30,754 bases of DNA from DASQUP01 sp035641235 (lineage in GTDB: Bacteria > Actinomycetota > CADDZG01 > WHSQ01): NCBI GenBank assembly GCA_035641235.1, contig DASQUP010000111.1, forward strand, positions 1-30,754, written 5' to 3'. Below, one piece after another: positions 23,683 through 30,754 of the stretch. A program made the position numbers and the translations under genes. The stretch's first letter is position 1. Each line of letters starts with the position of its first letter. The notes under the pieces were generated by a model, which was given only the letters and a program-made list of their open reading frames with translations, ran no database searches and was not told the DNA's origin.

Positions 23683-23694
23683 CGGCGGATTCAC

Positions 23695-23738
23695 GAAATG
23701 GCATGCGAGCCCAATATTTCACGGTTGGGTGCCATTCC
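23695..23738. repeat. Intergenic palindrome, copy C
   Basis: GAAATGGCA (23695-23703) opens the element. AATGGCA (23697-23703) pairs with TGCCATT (23730-23736), and CCCAA (23710-23714) pairs with TTGGG (23725-23729). Overall span is 40 nt, like copies A (41) and B (40). It lies 24 nt beyond the stop of the DUF1697 gene on the minus strand. Confidence 0.75.
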
Positions 23739-23760
23739 CGAATTCCGACGACGCTCCAAG

Positions 23761-24303
23761 TTATTGGCTTTGAACAAGCTCTCGGAGCTTGGTGACGGTG
23801 TTCCAGTTGCGAGCGGTGCCGCGGACTCCGAGGACCTTCTCGAAGTGTGAGATCGACATCTTCGATCTACCCATCCCGTTGGGAAGTAAGAGGTAGATCT
23901 CGCTCCCGCTGACCTCGAACTTGTCGGGCAGCCACCTATCCGGGTCGAGCACCTTTACCCCCCTCGCGGGCGCCCGTTCGGCGAGGAACACCACGTGCAT
24001 GGACGACGGCGATCCGCCCTCCAATGCGAATGGATTCCTCGTCGCGATACGTTCCAGATCCGATCCGTTACGAATGATCACTGAGATGTCGTGACCAAAC
24101 GTCGCCGTCACCCCCTCTTCGAGCTGCCGGACAAGTTTCTTCAGACCCGTCCGGGGTGCCTCGAACACGACGTTGCCACTTTGGACATAAGTGCGGACGT
24201 TCTCGTGACCGATATCCTCGAACATCGTCCTGAGCGCAGGCATTGGGATCTTATTCACCGCACCCAGGTTGATGGCTCTGAGAAGGGCGACGTAAGTGGC
24301 CAT
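23761..24303 (-). CDS. DUF1697 protein
   Basis: A 180-residue cytoplasmic protein of the DUF1697 family: the hallmark N-terminus YVALLRAINLGAVNKIPMPAL, YVQSGNVVFEA, GHDISVIIRNG, and the C-terminal LGVRGTARNWNTVTKL are visible. The function of the family is unknown. ATG 24303 is the start that gives the conserved N-terminus; it lies 5 nt behind the stop of the methyltransferase-like gene, so they share a transcript. The gene is followed by palindrome copy C. Confidence 0.9.
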   Translation of the reverse strand: MATYVALLRAINLGAVNKIPMPALRTMFEDIGHENVRTYVQSGNVVFEAPRTGLKKLVRQLEEGVTATFGHDISVIIRNGSDLERIATRNPFALEGGSPSSMHVVFLAERAPARGVKVLDPDRWLPDKFEVSGSEIYLLLPNGMGRSKMSISHFEKVLGVRGTARNWNTVTKLRELVQSQ

Positions 24304-24308
24304 TGCCG

Positions 24309-24953
24309 TTACCCGTCCGCTTTCGCCACAATGTAGAGCAGTCGACGGCGTGTGCTGCCCCGGAGCCGCTTCGCCCATGTCGTGTCTACTTCGGGCCACT
24401 TGTCGGGCTCGACGAGTCCACTTTCTTCGATGCTGAAGCCCGCGGCAGCGTAGCGTGGCCTCAATACCGTCTCCACATATTCCTGGGTCAGCGGTGGAAG
24501 GTCCAGCCTCGCCGCCTCACCCGCATCGCGCTCATCATCGATTCCGATAACTATCTCGAGCCACGCTCCAGGAGCGGCGATCCTCTTCAGTCCACTAATG
24601 ATTTCCTTGTCGCCAGCGGCGACGGCACGAAGGAGACTGCCCCACGGGAAGTGGATGTGAATCTCATCGGCGACGTTGCCTAGTTCCTGCGGAAGGTCCT
24701 CCACAGCTGCCTGGAGGAACAGGACATTTGGAAGACCGCCCTTAGCCGGCTTCCGATGAACCCGTTCGGATATCTTCTCGAGTGCCTTCCTCTGAACATC
24801 GATCCCTATGTAGAACCTGTCCGGATTCGCGCGGGCGCTCCGGTAGACATAACGACCGTCGCCCGTCCCTATGTCCACGATTACACCCCCTCCGGTAGGG
24901 AGCGATGAGGTCTTCAAACTGGCGTCAGTTGAGTCAGTAAACGCCTCTGCCAC
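24309..24953 (-). CDS. KamB/NpmA-like 16S rRNA (A1408) methyltransferase homologue, 5' end disrupted
   Basis: The 214-residue reading from GTG 24953 is a Rossmann methyltransferase matching the aminoglycoside-resistance A1408 family: SAM site DIGTGDGRYVY, FYIGID, KPAKGGLPNVLF, AAVEDLP, FPWGSLLRAV and, near the end, TTWAKRLRGSTRR. The two Trp residues that hold the target adenine in NpmA (FPWG and TWAKRL) are conserved. Function could be m1A1408 methylation giving kanamycin/apramycin-type resistance, or a related housekeeping activity. The N-terminus is suspect: the good start with AGGAG is ATG 24969 in another frame, which meets stops, and the family-like helix is also in that frame. The called GTG lacks a ribosome binding site. 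The operon is VOC gene, this gene, DUF1697 gene. Confidence 0.8.
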   Translation of the reverse strand: MAEAFTDSTDASLKTSSLPTGGGVIVDIGTGDGRYVYRSARANPDRFYIGIDVQRKALEKISERVHRKPAKGGLPNVLFLQAAVEDLPQELGNVADEIHIHFPWGSLLRAVAAGDKEIISGLKRIAAPGAWLEIVIGIDDERDAGEAARLDLPPLTQEYVETVLRPRYAAAGFSIEESGLVEPDKWPEVDTTWAKRLRGSTRRRLLYIVAKADG

Positions 24954-24980
24954 GGATGACCTTGAGCATCACGATCTCCT
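24937..24980 (-). other. Original start region of the methyltransferase-like gene, out of frame
   Basis: AGGAG (24976-24980 on the opposite strand) is spaced 6 nt from ATG 24969. It reads MLKVIRGRGVY then TGA (24934-24936), a KamB/NpmA-like beginning as I remember it. The same frame continues LN, TGA, RQFEDLIAPYRR, resembling the family's next helix, before the frame changes at a GGGGG run (about 24894-24898). Either the gene is decaying, the sequence has errors, or recoding occurs. Confidence 0.65.
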
Positions 24981-25046
24981 GTTCTCGAGCACAGCCCATT
25001 ATTGCAGTGCAAACGCTCCCGGCCGAGGGGAATTCCCCGGCAATCG

Positions 25047-25439
25047 TCATTCCCCGCTCTGGAACAGAGTGAGCTGCAGGCCGTCACCGGTCCTGAATCG
25101 CTGGTTGTGATCGCCCCATGGGGTAACGACCTTGTCGGCCTCCGGCTTGGCGCCGGCACTCACCACAGCCGCGGAAGCCTCATCGAGATCATCAATCTTC
25201 ACGGCGATCCTGACGCGGGAGTCGACGGGGTGACCGACTTCGACATCGTCGACATGCCGCCCGTACCCGAGGTCGAACAGTTCCAGCGTGGCCGAGGGAA
25301 CACGGAGGATCACGCCCCTGCTCCCCTCATGCTCGAACTCCTCCATGGTCTGCAGCCCGAATACGTCCCGGAAGAGACGGAGTGCCCCCTCATGGTTATC
25401 GAAGACAAACGCAAACCGCAGTTCCTGGGCCCGGGTCAT
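25047..25439 (-). CDS. VOC-family (glyoxalase/bleomycin-resistance-like) protein
   Basis: A 130-residue vicinal-oxygen-chelate protein with the paired beta-alpha-beta-beta-beta motifs: LRFAFVFDNHEGALRLFRDVFGL at the start, ILRVPSATLELFDLG, VRIAVKIDDLDEASAAVVSAGA, and TPWGDHNQRFRTGDGLQLTLF. The HxxxE metal ligands are only partly evident, with E53-like Glu in LELFD and the terminal Gln-rich strand. It may be a dioxygenase-like, isomerase or drug-binding protein. It has a GGAGGATC ribosome binding site and is the first gene of the minus-strand operon; the next gene follows 78 nt downstream. Confidence 0.85.
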   Translation of the reverse strand: MTRAQELRFAFVFDNHEGALRLFRDVFGLQTMEEFEHEGSRGVILRVPSATLELFDLGYGRHVDDVEVGHPVDSRVRIAVKIDDLDEASAAVVSAGAKPEADKVVTPWGDHNQRFRTGDGLQLTLFQSGE

Positions 25440-25631
25440 TGATCCTCCTTTGTCGATTCAAGCGTTTCCGAAGGGAACGAGGCGCAAGAAAGGCGATTCC
25501 CAACCAGCAGCCGCTGCTCGGGAAGGAGCCGGCTGCACGATGGGTTGTCATATCTCGACGCGCCAACGATTAACCTCTGCATCTGCACGGGCAGCGGACC
25601 CGCATTAGAAGCTTAGAGAGAGGAATCCTTA

Positions 25632-26600
25632 GTGGCCAGCGTTTACCGGGGGGCTCGCTCGGCCAGTGGGCTGAGTTTCATGTTCATTGCGATCGCTGCA
25701 GCGACGTGGGGAAGTGAAGGATTCTTCCGCCGGCGCCTGGCGCTGGAGCTTCCTTCCGGGACGATCGTCATGGTAGAGCACCTCATACTTGTTCTCCTCA
25801 CACTCCCGTGGCTTATCCGAGCGCTTCCTATTACCAAGTCATTCTCCCGACGCGACTGGATATCTCTCGTATTAATAGGGGCAGGGGCATCCGCCCTTGC
25901 CACGGTTCTATTCACCCAGGCGTTCGCGTATGGCGACCCCACCACGCCCCTGCTGCTTCAGAAACTGCAGCCCCTATTCGCGATCATTGGAGCGGCTCTT
26001 TTGTTGGGCGAAAGGGTTCTCCCACGGTTCGGTCTCTATTTCATCGCAGCTGTCGGTGGCGCCTGGCTGATTACCTTCCCGGAGCCCACCAATGTGTCGG
26101 TTTCCGCGTTTACCCCGGCAGCCTTCGCACTGGGAGCGGCCGGCCTCTGGGGGCTCGGGACCGTGCTGGGGCGCCATCTCACAACAAAGATGGAATTTGC
26201 ACCTCTTACCGCGCTGCGATTTGCAGTTGGCCTGCCCGCCACCATTTTGATCGTTGTCGTTCAGGACCAAGGCGAGGCAATCTCGACGATCGGTGGCAAA
26301 GACGCCTTTGCGCTACTACTTCTTGCCCTCGTGCCGGGGTTGCTCGCCCTCATGCTCTATTACAGGGGCCTGCGTGAAACGCCGGCCTCAGCCGCCACCC
26401 TGGCCGAGCTGGCCTTCCCTCTGAGTGCGATCACGATCAACTACATCGCGTTCGAGGAGCAGCTGGTCCGGTCGCAGTGGGTCGGAGTCGTGGTCTTGTC
26501 TCTGGCCATCGTCGCCATGGGTCTGGCAGCGACGCGAGGGTCGCGAGCATTGGGCGTCAATCTGCCGCCCACCGTCCGTGACGAACCGGCACATGCCTGA
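25632..26600 (+). CDS. EamA/DMT-family transporter
   Basis: A 322-residue inner-membrane protein with ten hydrophobic segments in two EamA repeats, a drug/metabolite transporter. The first repeat starts SFMFIAIAAATWGSEGFF and ends with GDPTTPLLLQKLQPLFAIIGAALLLGERV; the second starts AFALGAAGLWGLGTVLGRHL and ends LAELAFPLSAITINYIAFEEQL, the usual paired signatures. The GTG start has AGAGAGGA 7-8 nt upstream. It probably exports amino acids, nucleobases or a drug-like solute; the cargo is unknown. Single gene, divergent from the VOC operon. Confidence 0.9.
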   Translation: MASVYRGARSASGLSFMFIAIAAATWGSEGFFRRRLALELPSGTIVMVEHLILVLLTLPWLIRALPITKSFSRRDWISLVLIGAGASALATVLFTQAFAYGDPTTPLLLQKLQPLFAIIGAALLLGERVLPRFGLYFIAAVGGAWLITFPEPTNVSVSAFTPAAFALGAAGLWGLGTVLGRHLTTKMEFAPLTALRFAVGLPATILIVVVQDQGEAISTIGGKDAFALLLLALVPGLLALMLYYRGLRETPASAATLAELAFPLSAITINYIAFEEQLVRSQWVGVVVLSLAIVAMGLAATRGSRALGVNLPPTVRDEPAHA

Positions 26601-26668
26601 GTCTGCGTCGCACAAACATTGCACCTAGGCCCTTTTCTCCAGAGCCGGCCGATGCAATAAATGGACGC

Positions 26669-29600
26669 ATGAGCCAGGCGGTCGTCTGTCCTGTCGTAGT
26701 GGGGCGTGACGAGGAGCTCTCGCGCCTCGAGGACGCACTCCTCGACGCGGCGCGGAGGGATAGTCGTTTCGTAGTCGTTGTGGGCGAGGCCGGAATAGGC
26801 AAGTCCCGGATTGCCGCGGAGACCGAAACCAGGGCGGAACGCCTCGGCTTCACGGTGATGAGGGGAGCATGCAGTGAAGCCGAGCTGGCACTCCCCTACC
26901 TCCCCCTGATCGAGGCGCTCGGCAATTACATCGCGTCGCAGGACACACAAACGCTGGCCCGACGACTCGGCGGTGCCCGCATCGAGCTCGCGCGCCTTTT
27001 TCCGCAACTGGCTATAGGAGAGGCACCTCCTCCCGGCGGAGACCCCGGTCAAGCGAAACTCCGATTGTTCGAATCCGTCGTGGCGATGGTGTCTCTTGCA
27101 GCGGCAGACGCTGGGCTTCTTCTCGTGGTGGAGGATATCCACTGGGCCGACGCTTCCACGCGCGAGCTACTCGACTACCTCAGCAGGCGCCTGCGTGGCC
27201 TCAGAGCGATGGTTCTCATGACCTATCGCAGCGACGAGTTGCATCGCAAACATCCTCTCGTGCCGACGATTCAGAGTTGGCGCAGATCGGGGCTGGCGGA
27301 GGTAATTGAACTCAAGGAGATGTCCGAACTCGATGTTGCGGAGATGATGTCTTGCATCCTTGACACGGCCGAGATCACTGTGGACTTCCGCGACAATATG
27401 CACCAGCGCAGTGAAGGAAACCCGTTCGTGCTTGAGGAGTTGCTCAAACACGCCATCGACCGCGGTGAGATCGTTCGTACGGCTTCGCAATGGCGGCACG
27501 AAGCGCTAGATCAAGTTCCCCTGCCGGACTCCGTGAAGGACACGATCCTTTTTCGGATCGAAAGATTCGGCGACACAGAGGCGAGAGTTCTTCAAGCTGC
27601 CGCGGTACTGGGTTATGTATTCAGTTACTCCACGCTAACCGCCGTGGCCAACACACCCGAGTCCGAGGTACAAGCAGCCATTGCCTCGGCTATGCAGAAC
27701 CAACTCGTGATTGAAGCTGGGCGACCGGGCCGCTATCGCTTCCGCCATGCCTTGACCCAGGAAGCTATCTACGAGGACACCGTCCTGCCGCGCCGACAGG
27801 AAATCCACTCGCGGGCCGCCGACATACTCGCCGAGGATCCGACAACCAACCCAATCGAGTTGGCGCTGCACTTTCTGGGAGCGGCGCGATTCAAAGAGGC
27901 TGTACCGGCATGCTTGGATGCTGCAGCCAATGCAGAGCACACCCATGCCCACAGCGAAGCCGTGAAGCTGTACGAACGGGCGCTGCCCCACGTTTCGAAC
28001 GACCGAGATCGCGCCGAGGTCCTGTGTCGTATGGGCAGCTCCCTGAACATCGATGGCCGGCCGTCCACTGCGGCACAGTGCCTGGAGGAAGGCATCGCCC
28101 TACTCGAGGAAATCGGTGATCTCCAAGCTGCTGCCCGCTACCATCTCGTTCTGGGAAGGGCCCGATGGGAACTTTCGCGCCCTGATCAGGCGGCCGAGCA
28201 GTACGACCAAGCACTCCAAGAGCTAGAGCGGCAAGGCCCGAGTTCGGACCTTGCGCTCGCATACATGCGTATAGCCGGTCTGCATCTTTTCCAGTTGGAG
28301 ATTGAGCCTTCGCTGGACGCTGCTCGGAAAGCCGTCACAACGGCGGAGGCAGTCGGCGACGACGTCAATCGCATCTGGGCGCTTGGCTTCCTGGCGCTTG
28401 CCCTACTCGACAGCGGCGACGTCGAAGCCGGGCTCGCGACCATCGAGCGGAGTCACCGCGAGGCGATGGAGCACGGGGTCCCACACATTGCAATCAACGC
28501 GGCCTACAACGATCTGTGGAACCGAGTGCATTGCATGATCCCCGGCGCAAAGGCTGCATTCGAGCGCCTCGAACAGTCGTCTGATTGGAGCGAATGGGGG
28601 CGCGCGGCCGTCCTTTTGACCAACATGTACCTCATGCGTATCCATGGACGGATAGAAACCTGGGTCGACGTCGGAACGCGTTCTGTCGAGCGGTTTGAGC
28701 GCCTTTCGAACGACAAGTACATCTGGCGGTCGAGTCTTTTACTAGCAGAGGGACTGCTCGAGGGGGGTGACGTCGAAGGTGCACTTCGCTACCTGCCGGA
28801 TATTTCAACCCGTGTTGAACTGCAAGATGTGCTTTACGACTCGTCCGCTCGTATCCGGACGTACATCGCGGCCGGGGAGACGGAACGCCTTCGGGTCGCG
28901 GCCCTTTCCATCCTTGATGCCGCTCCGAAGTTTTGGACGTACAGACCGACCCTTGCCCTCGGCGTCGAGGCCTTCGTACATGTGGGTGACATCGACAACG
29001 CAAGGAAACTCGTTGAAGTTGCTCGGTCCAAACCCTATCCAGCGGGAGACGCTGCCCTCGAGCAGGCCGAGGGGCGTGTCTTCCTGGCTATCGGTGATTC
29101 GGAGTCGGCCGTGGATAGCCTGGCTCGCGCTGTGGAGGGCTACCGGGAAGCCGGCTATGTCCTCGACGAACTCCGAACTCTCATCCTGCTCGCGGCCGCA
29201 CAGTCGGAAAATGGGGACCGGGATTTAGCCGGACAAACCCTACGGGAGGCTACAGAGCACGCCAGAGAACTCGGCGCACTGCAGATCGTCCACGAGGCTC
29301 TGGACACCGCCCGCGGCCACGACATCCGGGTCGATCTTGCAACTCGGACGTCCTTGGACGATGCAGAGATCGCCACCGGCGAACGACTTGTGACGGTCCT
29401 GTTCGCCGATGTGCGTGGCTATACGGAGTTGACCTCACAGCGCACACCCGACGAGATGGTTGAAATGGTTGCCTCGCTGCAGCGGTGGGCAACGCGTGAG
29501 GTGGAACGTCATTCGGGATTGATCGACAAGTTCGCCGGCGACGCCGTCATGGCAACGTTCAATGTCTCAGGTGAAACGGTCGATCATTGCCGTCAAGCTT

Positions 29601-29923
29601 TGGAGGCGGCTATTGCATTGCGCGACAAGGCTGCCCTTACCGGGATTCCGCTTGGGATAGGGCTTGCGGTCGGCCCGGCCATTGTCGGACGGCTCGTCCC
29701 CAACTCGAACCTCAGCGTGATCGGTGAGACGACGAATCTGGCCGCGCGGCTGCAGCACGCGGCCGCAGCCGGCGAGATCGTGCTCAGCGAGGAGGCCTAC
29801 CGGCGAGTACGCGACTGGCTGGCGTCCCGGAGCATCGTCGTGCAGGAACTCGAGCTGTCGCTCAAGGGCTTTCCCGAGCCCGTGCGAGTGTTCCGGATTC
29901 GGACGCTACAGCCCGCCGGCTGA
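26669..29923 (+). CDS. AAA ATPase-TPR-adenylate cyclase regulator
   Basis: A 1084-residue multidomain signalling protein. Residues about 10-300 form an AAA-16/STAND ATPase: Walker A GEAGIGKSR (about 38-46), Walker B LLLVVEDIHWAD (about 150-161). Residues about 380-890 are helical TPR-like repeats. Residues about 905-1080 are a class III cyclase: metal Asp in LFADVRGYTEL and in DKFAGDAVMATF, where Lys is the adenine-specifying residue, and the Asn/Arg pair in VIGETTNLAARLQ for transition-state binding. The position normally Asp or Thr before VIG is Ser, a class IIIb-like variant. It should make cAMP under control of a ligand or partner bound by the TPR part. There is no clear ribosome binding site; leaderless translation is possible. 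Confidence 0.88.
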   Translation: MSQAVVCPVVVGRDEELSRLEDALLDAARRDSRFVVVVGEAGIGKSRIAAETETRAERLGFTVMRGACSEAELALPYLPLIEALGNYIASQDTQTLARRLGGARIELARLFPQLAIGEAPPPGGDPGQAKLRLFESVVAMVSLAAADAGLLLVVEDIHWADASTRELLDYLSRRLRGLRAMVLMTYRSDELHRKHPLVPTIQSWRRSGLAEVIELKEMSELDVAEMMSCILDTAEITVDFRDNMHQRSEGNPFVLEELLKHAIDRGEIVRTASQWRHEALDQVPLPDSVKDTILFRIERFGDTEARVLQAAAVLGYVFSYSTLTAVANTPESEVQAAIASAMQNQLVIEAGRPGRYRFRHALTQEAIYEDTVLPRRQEIHSRAADILAEDPTTNPIELALHFLGAARFKEAVPACLDAAANAEHTHAHSEAVKLYERALPHVSNDRDRAEVLCRMGSSLNIDGRPSTAAQCLEEGIALLEEIGDLQAAARYHLVLGRARWELSRPDQAAEQYDQALQELERQGPSSDLALAYMRIAGLHLFQLEIEPSLDAARKAVTTAEAVGDDVNRIWALGFLALALLDSGDVEAGLATIERSHREAMEHGVPHIAINAAYNDLWNRVHCMIPGAKAAFERLEQSSDWSEWGRAAVLLTNMYLMRIHGRIETWVDVGTRSVERFERLSNDKYIWRSSLLLAEGLLEGGDVEGALRYLPDISTRVELQDVLYDSSARIRTYIAAGETERLRVAALSILDAAPKFWTYRPTLALGVEAFVHVGDIDNARKLVEVARSKPYPAGDAALEQAEGRVFLAIGDSESAVDSLARAVEGYREAGYVLDELRTLILLAAAQSENGDRDLAGQTLREATEHARELGALQIVHEALDTARGHDIRVDLATRTSLDDAEIATGERLVTVLFADVRGYTELTSQRTPDEMVEMVASLQRWATREVERHSGLIDKFAGDAVMATFNVSGETVDHCRQALEAAIALRDKAALTGIPLGIGLAVGPAIVGRLVPNSNLSVIGETTNLAARLQHAAAAGEIVLSEEAYRRVRDWLASRSIVVQELELSLKGFPEPVRVFRIRTLQPAG

Positions 29924-29937
29924 TGGGGCAGAAAGAT

Positions 29938-29979
29938 GAACTGCCCGCGCTCTTAGGTGGAGTCGAGCGCGGGCAGTTC
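29938..29979. terminator. Perfect 15-bp hairpin between convergent genes
   Basis: GAACTGCCCGCGCTC (29938-29952) pairs perfectly with GAGCGCGGGCAGTTC (29965-29979) across a 12-nt loop. It lies 14 nt after the cyclase stop and 22 nt from the CHRD stop, so it can end transcripts on both strands. Confidence 0.8.
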
Positions 29980-30001
29980 GGGTGCGGGCCTATTGAAGCG
30001 A

Positions 30002-30463
30002 TTACTTCTTCAGCTGACCTCGCAGAGCCCCCGCAGGGAATTCCTCGTTGTGAACGTTCACGTAGTACTGCCTGGGGTTCTTTTGGATGTCGTCGAGGAG
30101 CTCCGAATCGAGGTCCGCCACGCATCCTTTTACGCCACTAATGGATTCGGGGAGCGCTCCCTCGAACAGCGGCACAACGATGTCTCCGGCGACGTCCTTC
30201 GCGCCGGCATGGATGTGTGCGGCCGTAGGCGGTTCGATGTCCGTCCAAGACAACCTGAAACAAACCGTCCCCTTGGTGTCGTTGATCCTTACCTTGGCCC
30301 GGCCGGATCCATCGGGATCACCCTCGTCCGGGACCTCATTCGCCCCCGAAAGGCGCGTCTGCCGGACCCTCACGTCTGCCGTCGCCAAGCTCTGCATGGC
30401 AATCATCCCGACCACGGCGAGCAGGCCGACCACCACTCCCCACCGCGCCATCCGTCTACGCAT
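30002..30463 (-). CDS. Secreted CHRD-domain protein
   Basis: A 153-residue exported protein. The N-terminal signal peptide has basic MRRRMARW, then GVVVGLLAVVGMIAMQSLA and a likely cut near LATA-DV. The mature part is a single CHRD domain: LSGANEVP at the start, GSGRAKVRINDTKGTVCFRL, the conserved AAHIHAG, and YYVNVHNEEFPAGALRGQL at the end. CHRD was named from chordin; its bacterial role is unknown, with extracellular binding or adhesion suggested. One Cys pair (VCFRL and KGCVAD) could form a disulfide. ATG 30463 is preceded by AGAAGG at good spacing. Confidence 0.9.
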   Translation of the reverse strand: MRRRMARWGVVVGLLAVVGMIAMQSLATADVRVRQTRLSGANEVPDEGDPDGSGRAKVRINDTKGTVCFRLSWTDIEPPTAAHIHAGAKDVAGDIVVPLFEGALPESISGVKGCVADLDSELLDDIQKNPRQYYVNVHNEEFPAGALRGQLKK

Positions 30464-30574
30464 GGACCACCTTCTGTCGACAACTTGTCACAAGAGGTAA
30501 GCGCCGGACCCCCCCGTTTCGTTACCGCCCGGGCCGGTTGAAATCTTGCTTCGCTTGCGGTCAGCTTCGAGGGA

Positions 30575-30754
30575 ATGCTCGCGGGAATGACGGCAGTTGA
30601 GCTGGCCCGGGCGGTGCGCTCTCGGGAAGCCTCGCCCGTAGAGGTCGTCGGCGGACACCTCGAACTAATCGCGGCCCTCGATGGCCGAATCGGTGCCTTC
30701 GAAGCCGTTCGAGAGAAGCGGGCGCTCGCCGAGGCCGAGGAACTTGCCGGCCGC
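30575..30754 (+). CDS. N-terminal part of an amidase-signature enzyme (partial)
   Basis: The frame runs from ATG 30575 (or ATG 30587) to the window edge, 60 residues. MTAVELARAVRSREASPVEV and HLELIAALDGRIGAFEAVRE match the N-terminal helical region of amidase-signature (GatA/amidase) proteins. The catalytic Ser-Ser-Lys part lies outside the window. A GAGGGA sequence precedes the ATG. Amidase or an AS-family hydrolase are both possible; a GatA role is less likely without gatC/gatB nearby. Confidence 0.75.
   Translation, partial: MLAGMTAVELARAVRSREASPVEVVGGHLELIAALDGRIGAFEAVREKRALAEAEELAGR

Noticed and set aside
30484..30494. CTTGTCACAAG dyad upstream of the CHRD gene
   Set aside because: A short 11-nt dyad with no second copy; too weak to call an operator.
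1..30754. Reassignment of TGA to an amino acid in this organism
   Set aside because: Many well-supported genes (LivF-like, LivG-like, ligase, LivH-like, cyclase) end in TGA at the expected position.
1..30754. CRISPR arrays, tRNA/rRNA genes, insertion sequences, phage or toxin-antitoxin modules
   Set aside because: None were seen: no regularly spaced repeats, no transposase or integrase motifs, and no structural RNA signatures.

Overview
The window looks like chromosomal DNA of a GC-rich, probably uncultivated actinobacterium (Actinomycetota). This is inferred from high third-position GC, frequent GTG/TTG starts, an F420-type PPOX flavin protein, a DUF5317 membrane protein, a DrrAB-like exporter with TetR, a GH6 cellulase under a CebR/CelR-like operator, and an AAA-TPR-cyclase regulator. 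I see no rRNA, tRNA, CRISPR, insertion sequence or phage module. Genes are densely packed, often with ATGA/GTGA overlaps.

1-8.4 kb: the tail of an upstream gene overlaps a PaaI-type thioesterase gene. Behind it lies the 3' remnant of a PA-domain/LVIVD-like secreted protein, then a strong terminator. Next is a six-gene operon: LivF-like and LivG-like ATPases, an acyl-CoA ligase, LivH-like and LivM-like permeases, and a substrate-binding lipoprotein. The order suggests import of a carboxylic acid followed by CoA activation. The binding-protein gene has an in-frame TGA exactly where the lipobox cysteine is expected.

8.5-15.5 kb: an NmrA-like NAD(P)-binding protein diverges from a secreted GH6 glucanase whose promoter carries two inverted CebR/CelR-like operators. 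Next come a DrrAB-like ABC exporter divergent from its TetR regulator, an exported (Tat lipoprotein) PLP aminotransferase, and a DUF5317 membrane protein.

15.5-24.3 kb: a 29-residue small ORF with an excellent ribosome binding site precedes a membrane GGDEF-EAL protein. Then follow an iodotyrosine-deiodinase-like flavoprotein, an alkylation-repair operon (Ada-AlkA fusion plus Ogt), an ArsR/SRPBCC pair, an MBL-fold hydrolase, a PPOX flavoprotein and a TPR-like unknown. Three intergenic spots share a palindrome of about 40 nt that begins GAAATGGCA and ends in (nearly) TGCCATT.

23.8-30.7 kb: a minus-strand operon holds a VOC protein, a KamB/NpmA-like 16S rRNA A1408 methyltransferase homologue whose 5' end is disrupted (good start and SD, then stops and a frame change), and a DUF1697 protein. 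It diverges from an EamA transporter, followed by a 1084-residue AAA-TPR-adenylate cyclase, a secreted CHRD protein and the start of an amidase.

The points most worth a second look are the disrupted KamB/NpmA-like gene, the lipobox-cysteine TGA, the repeated palindrome family, the GH6 operator pair, the deiodinase-like enzyme and the small ORF.
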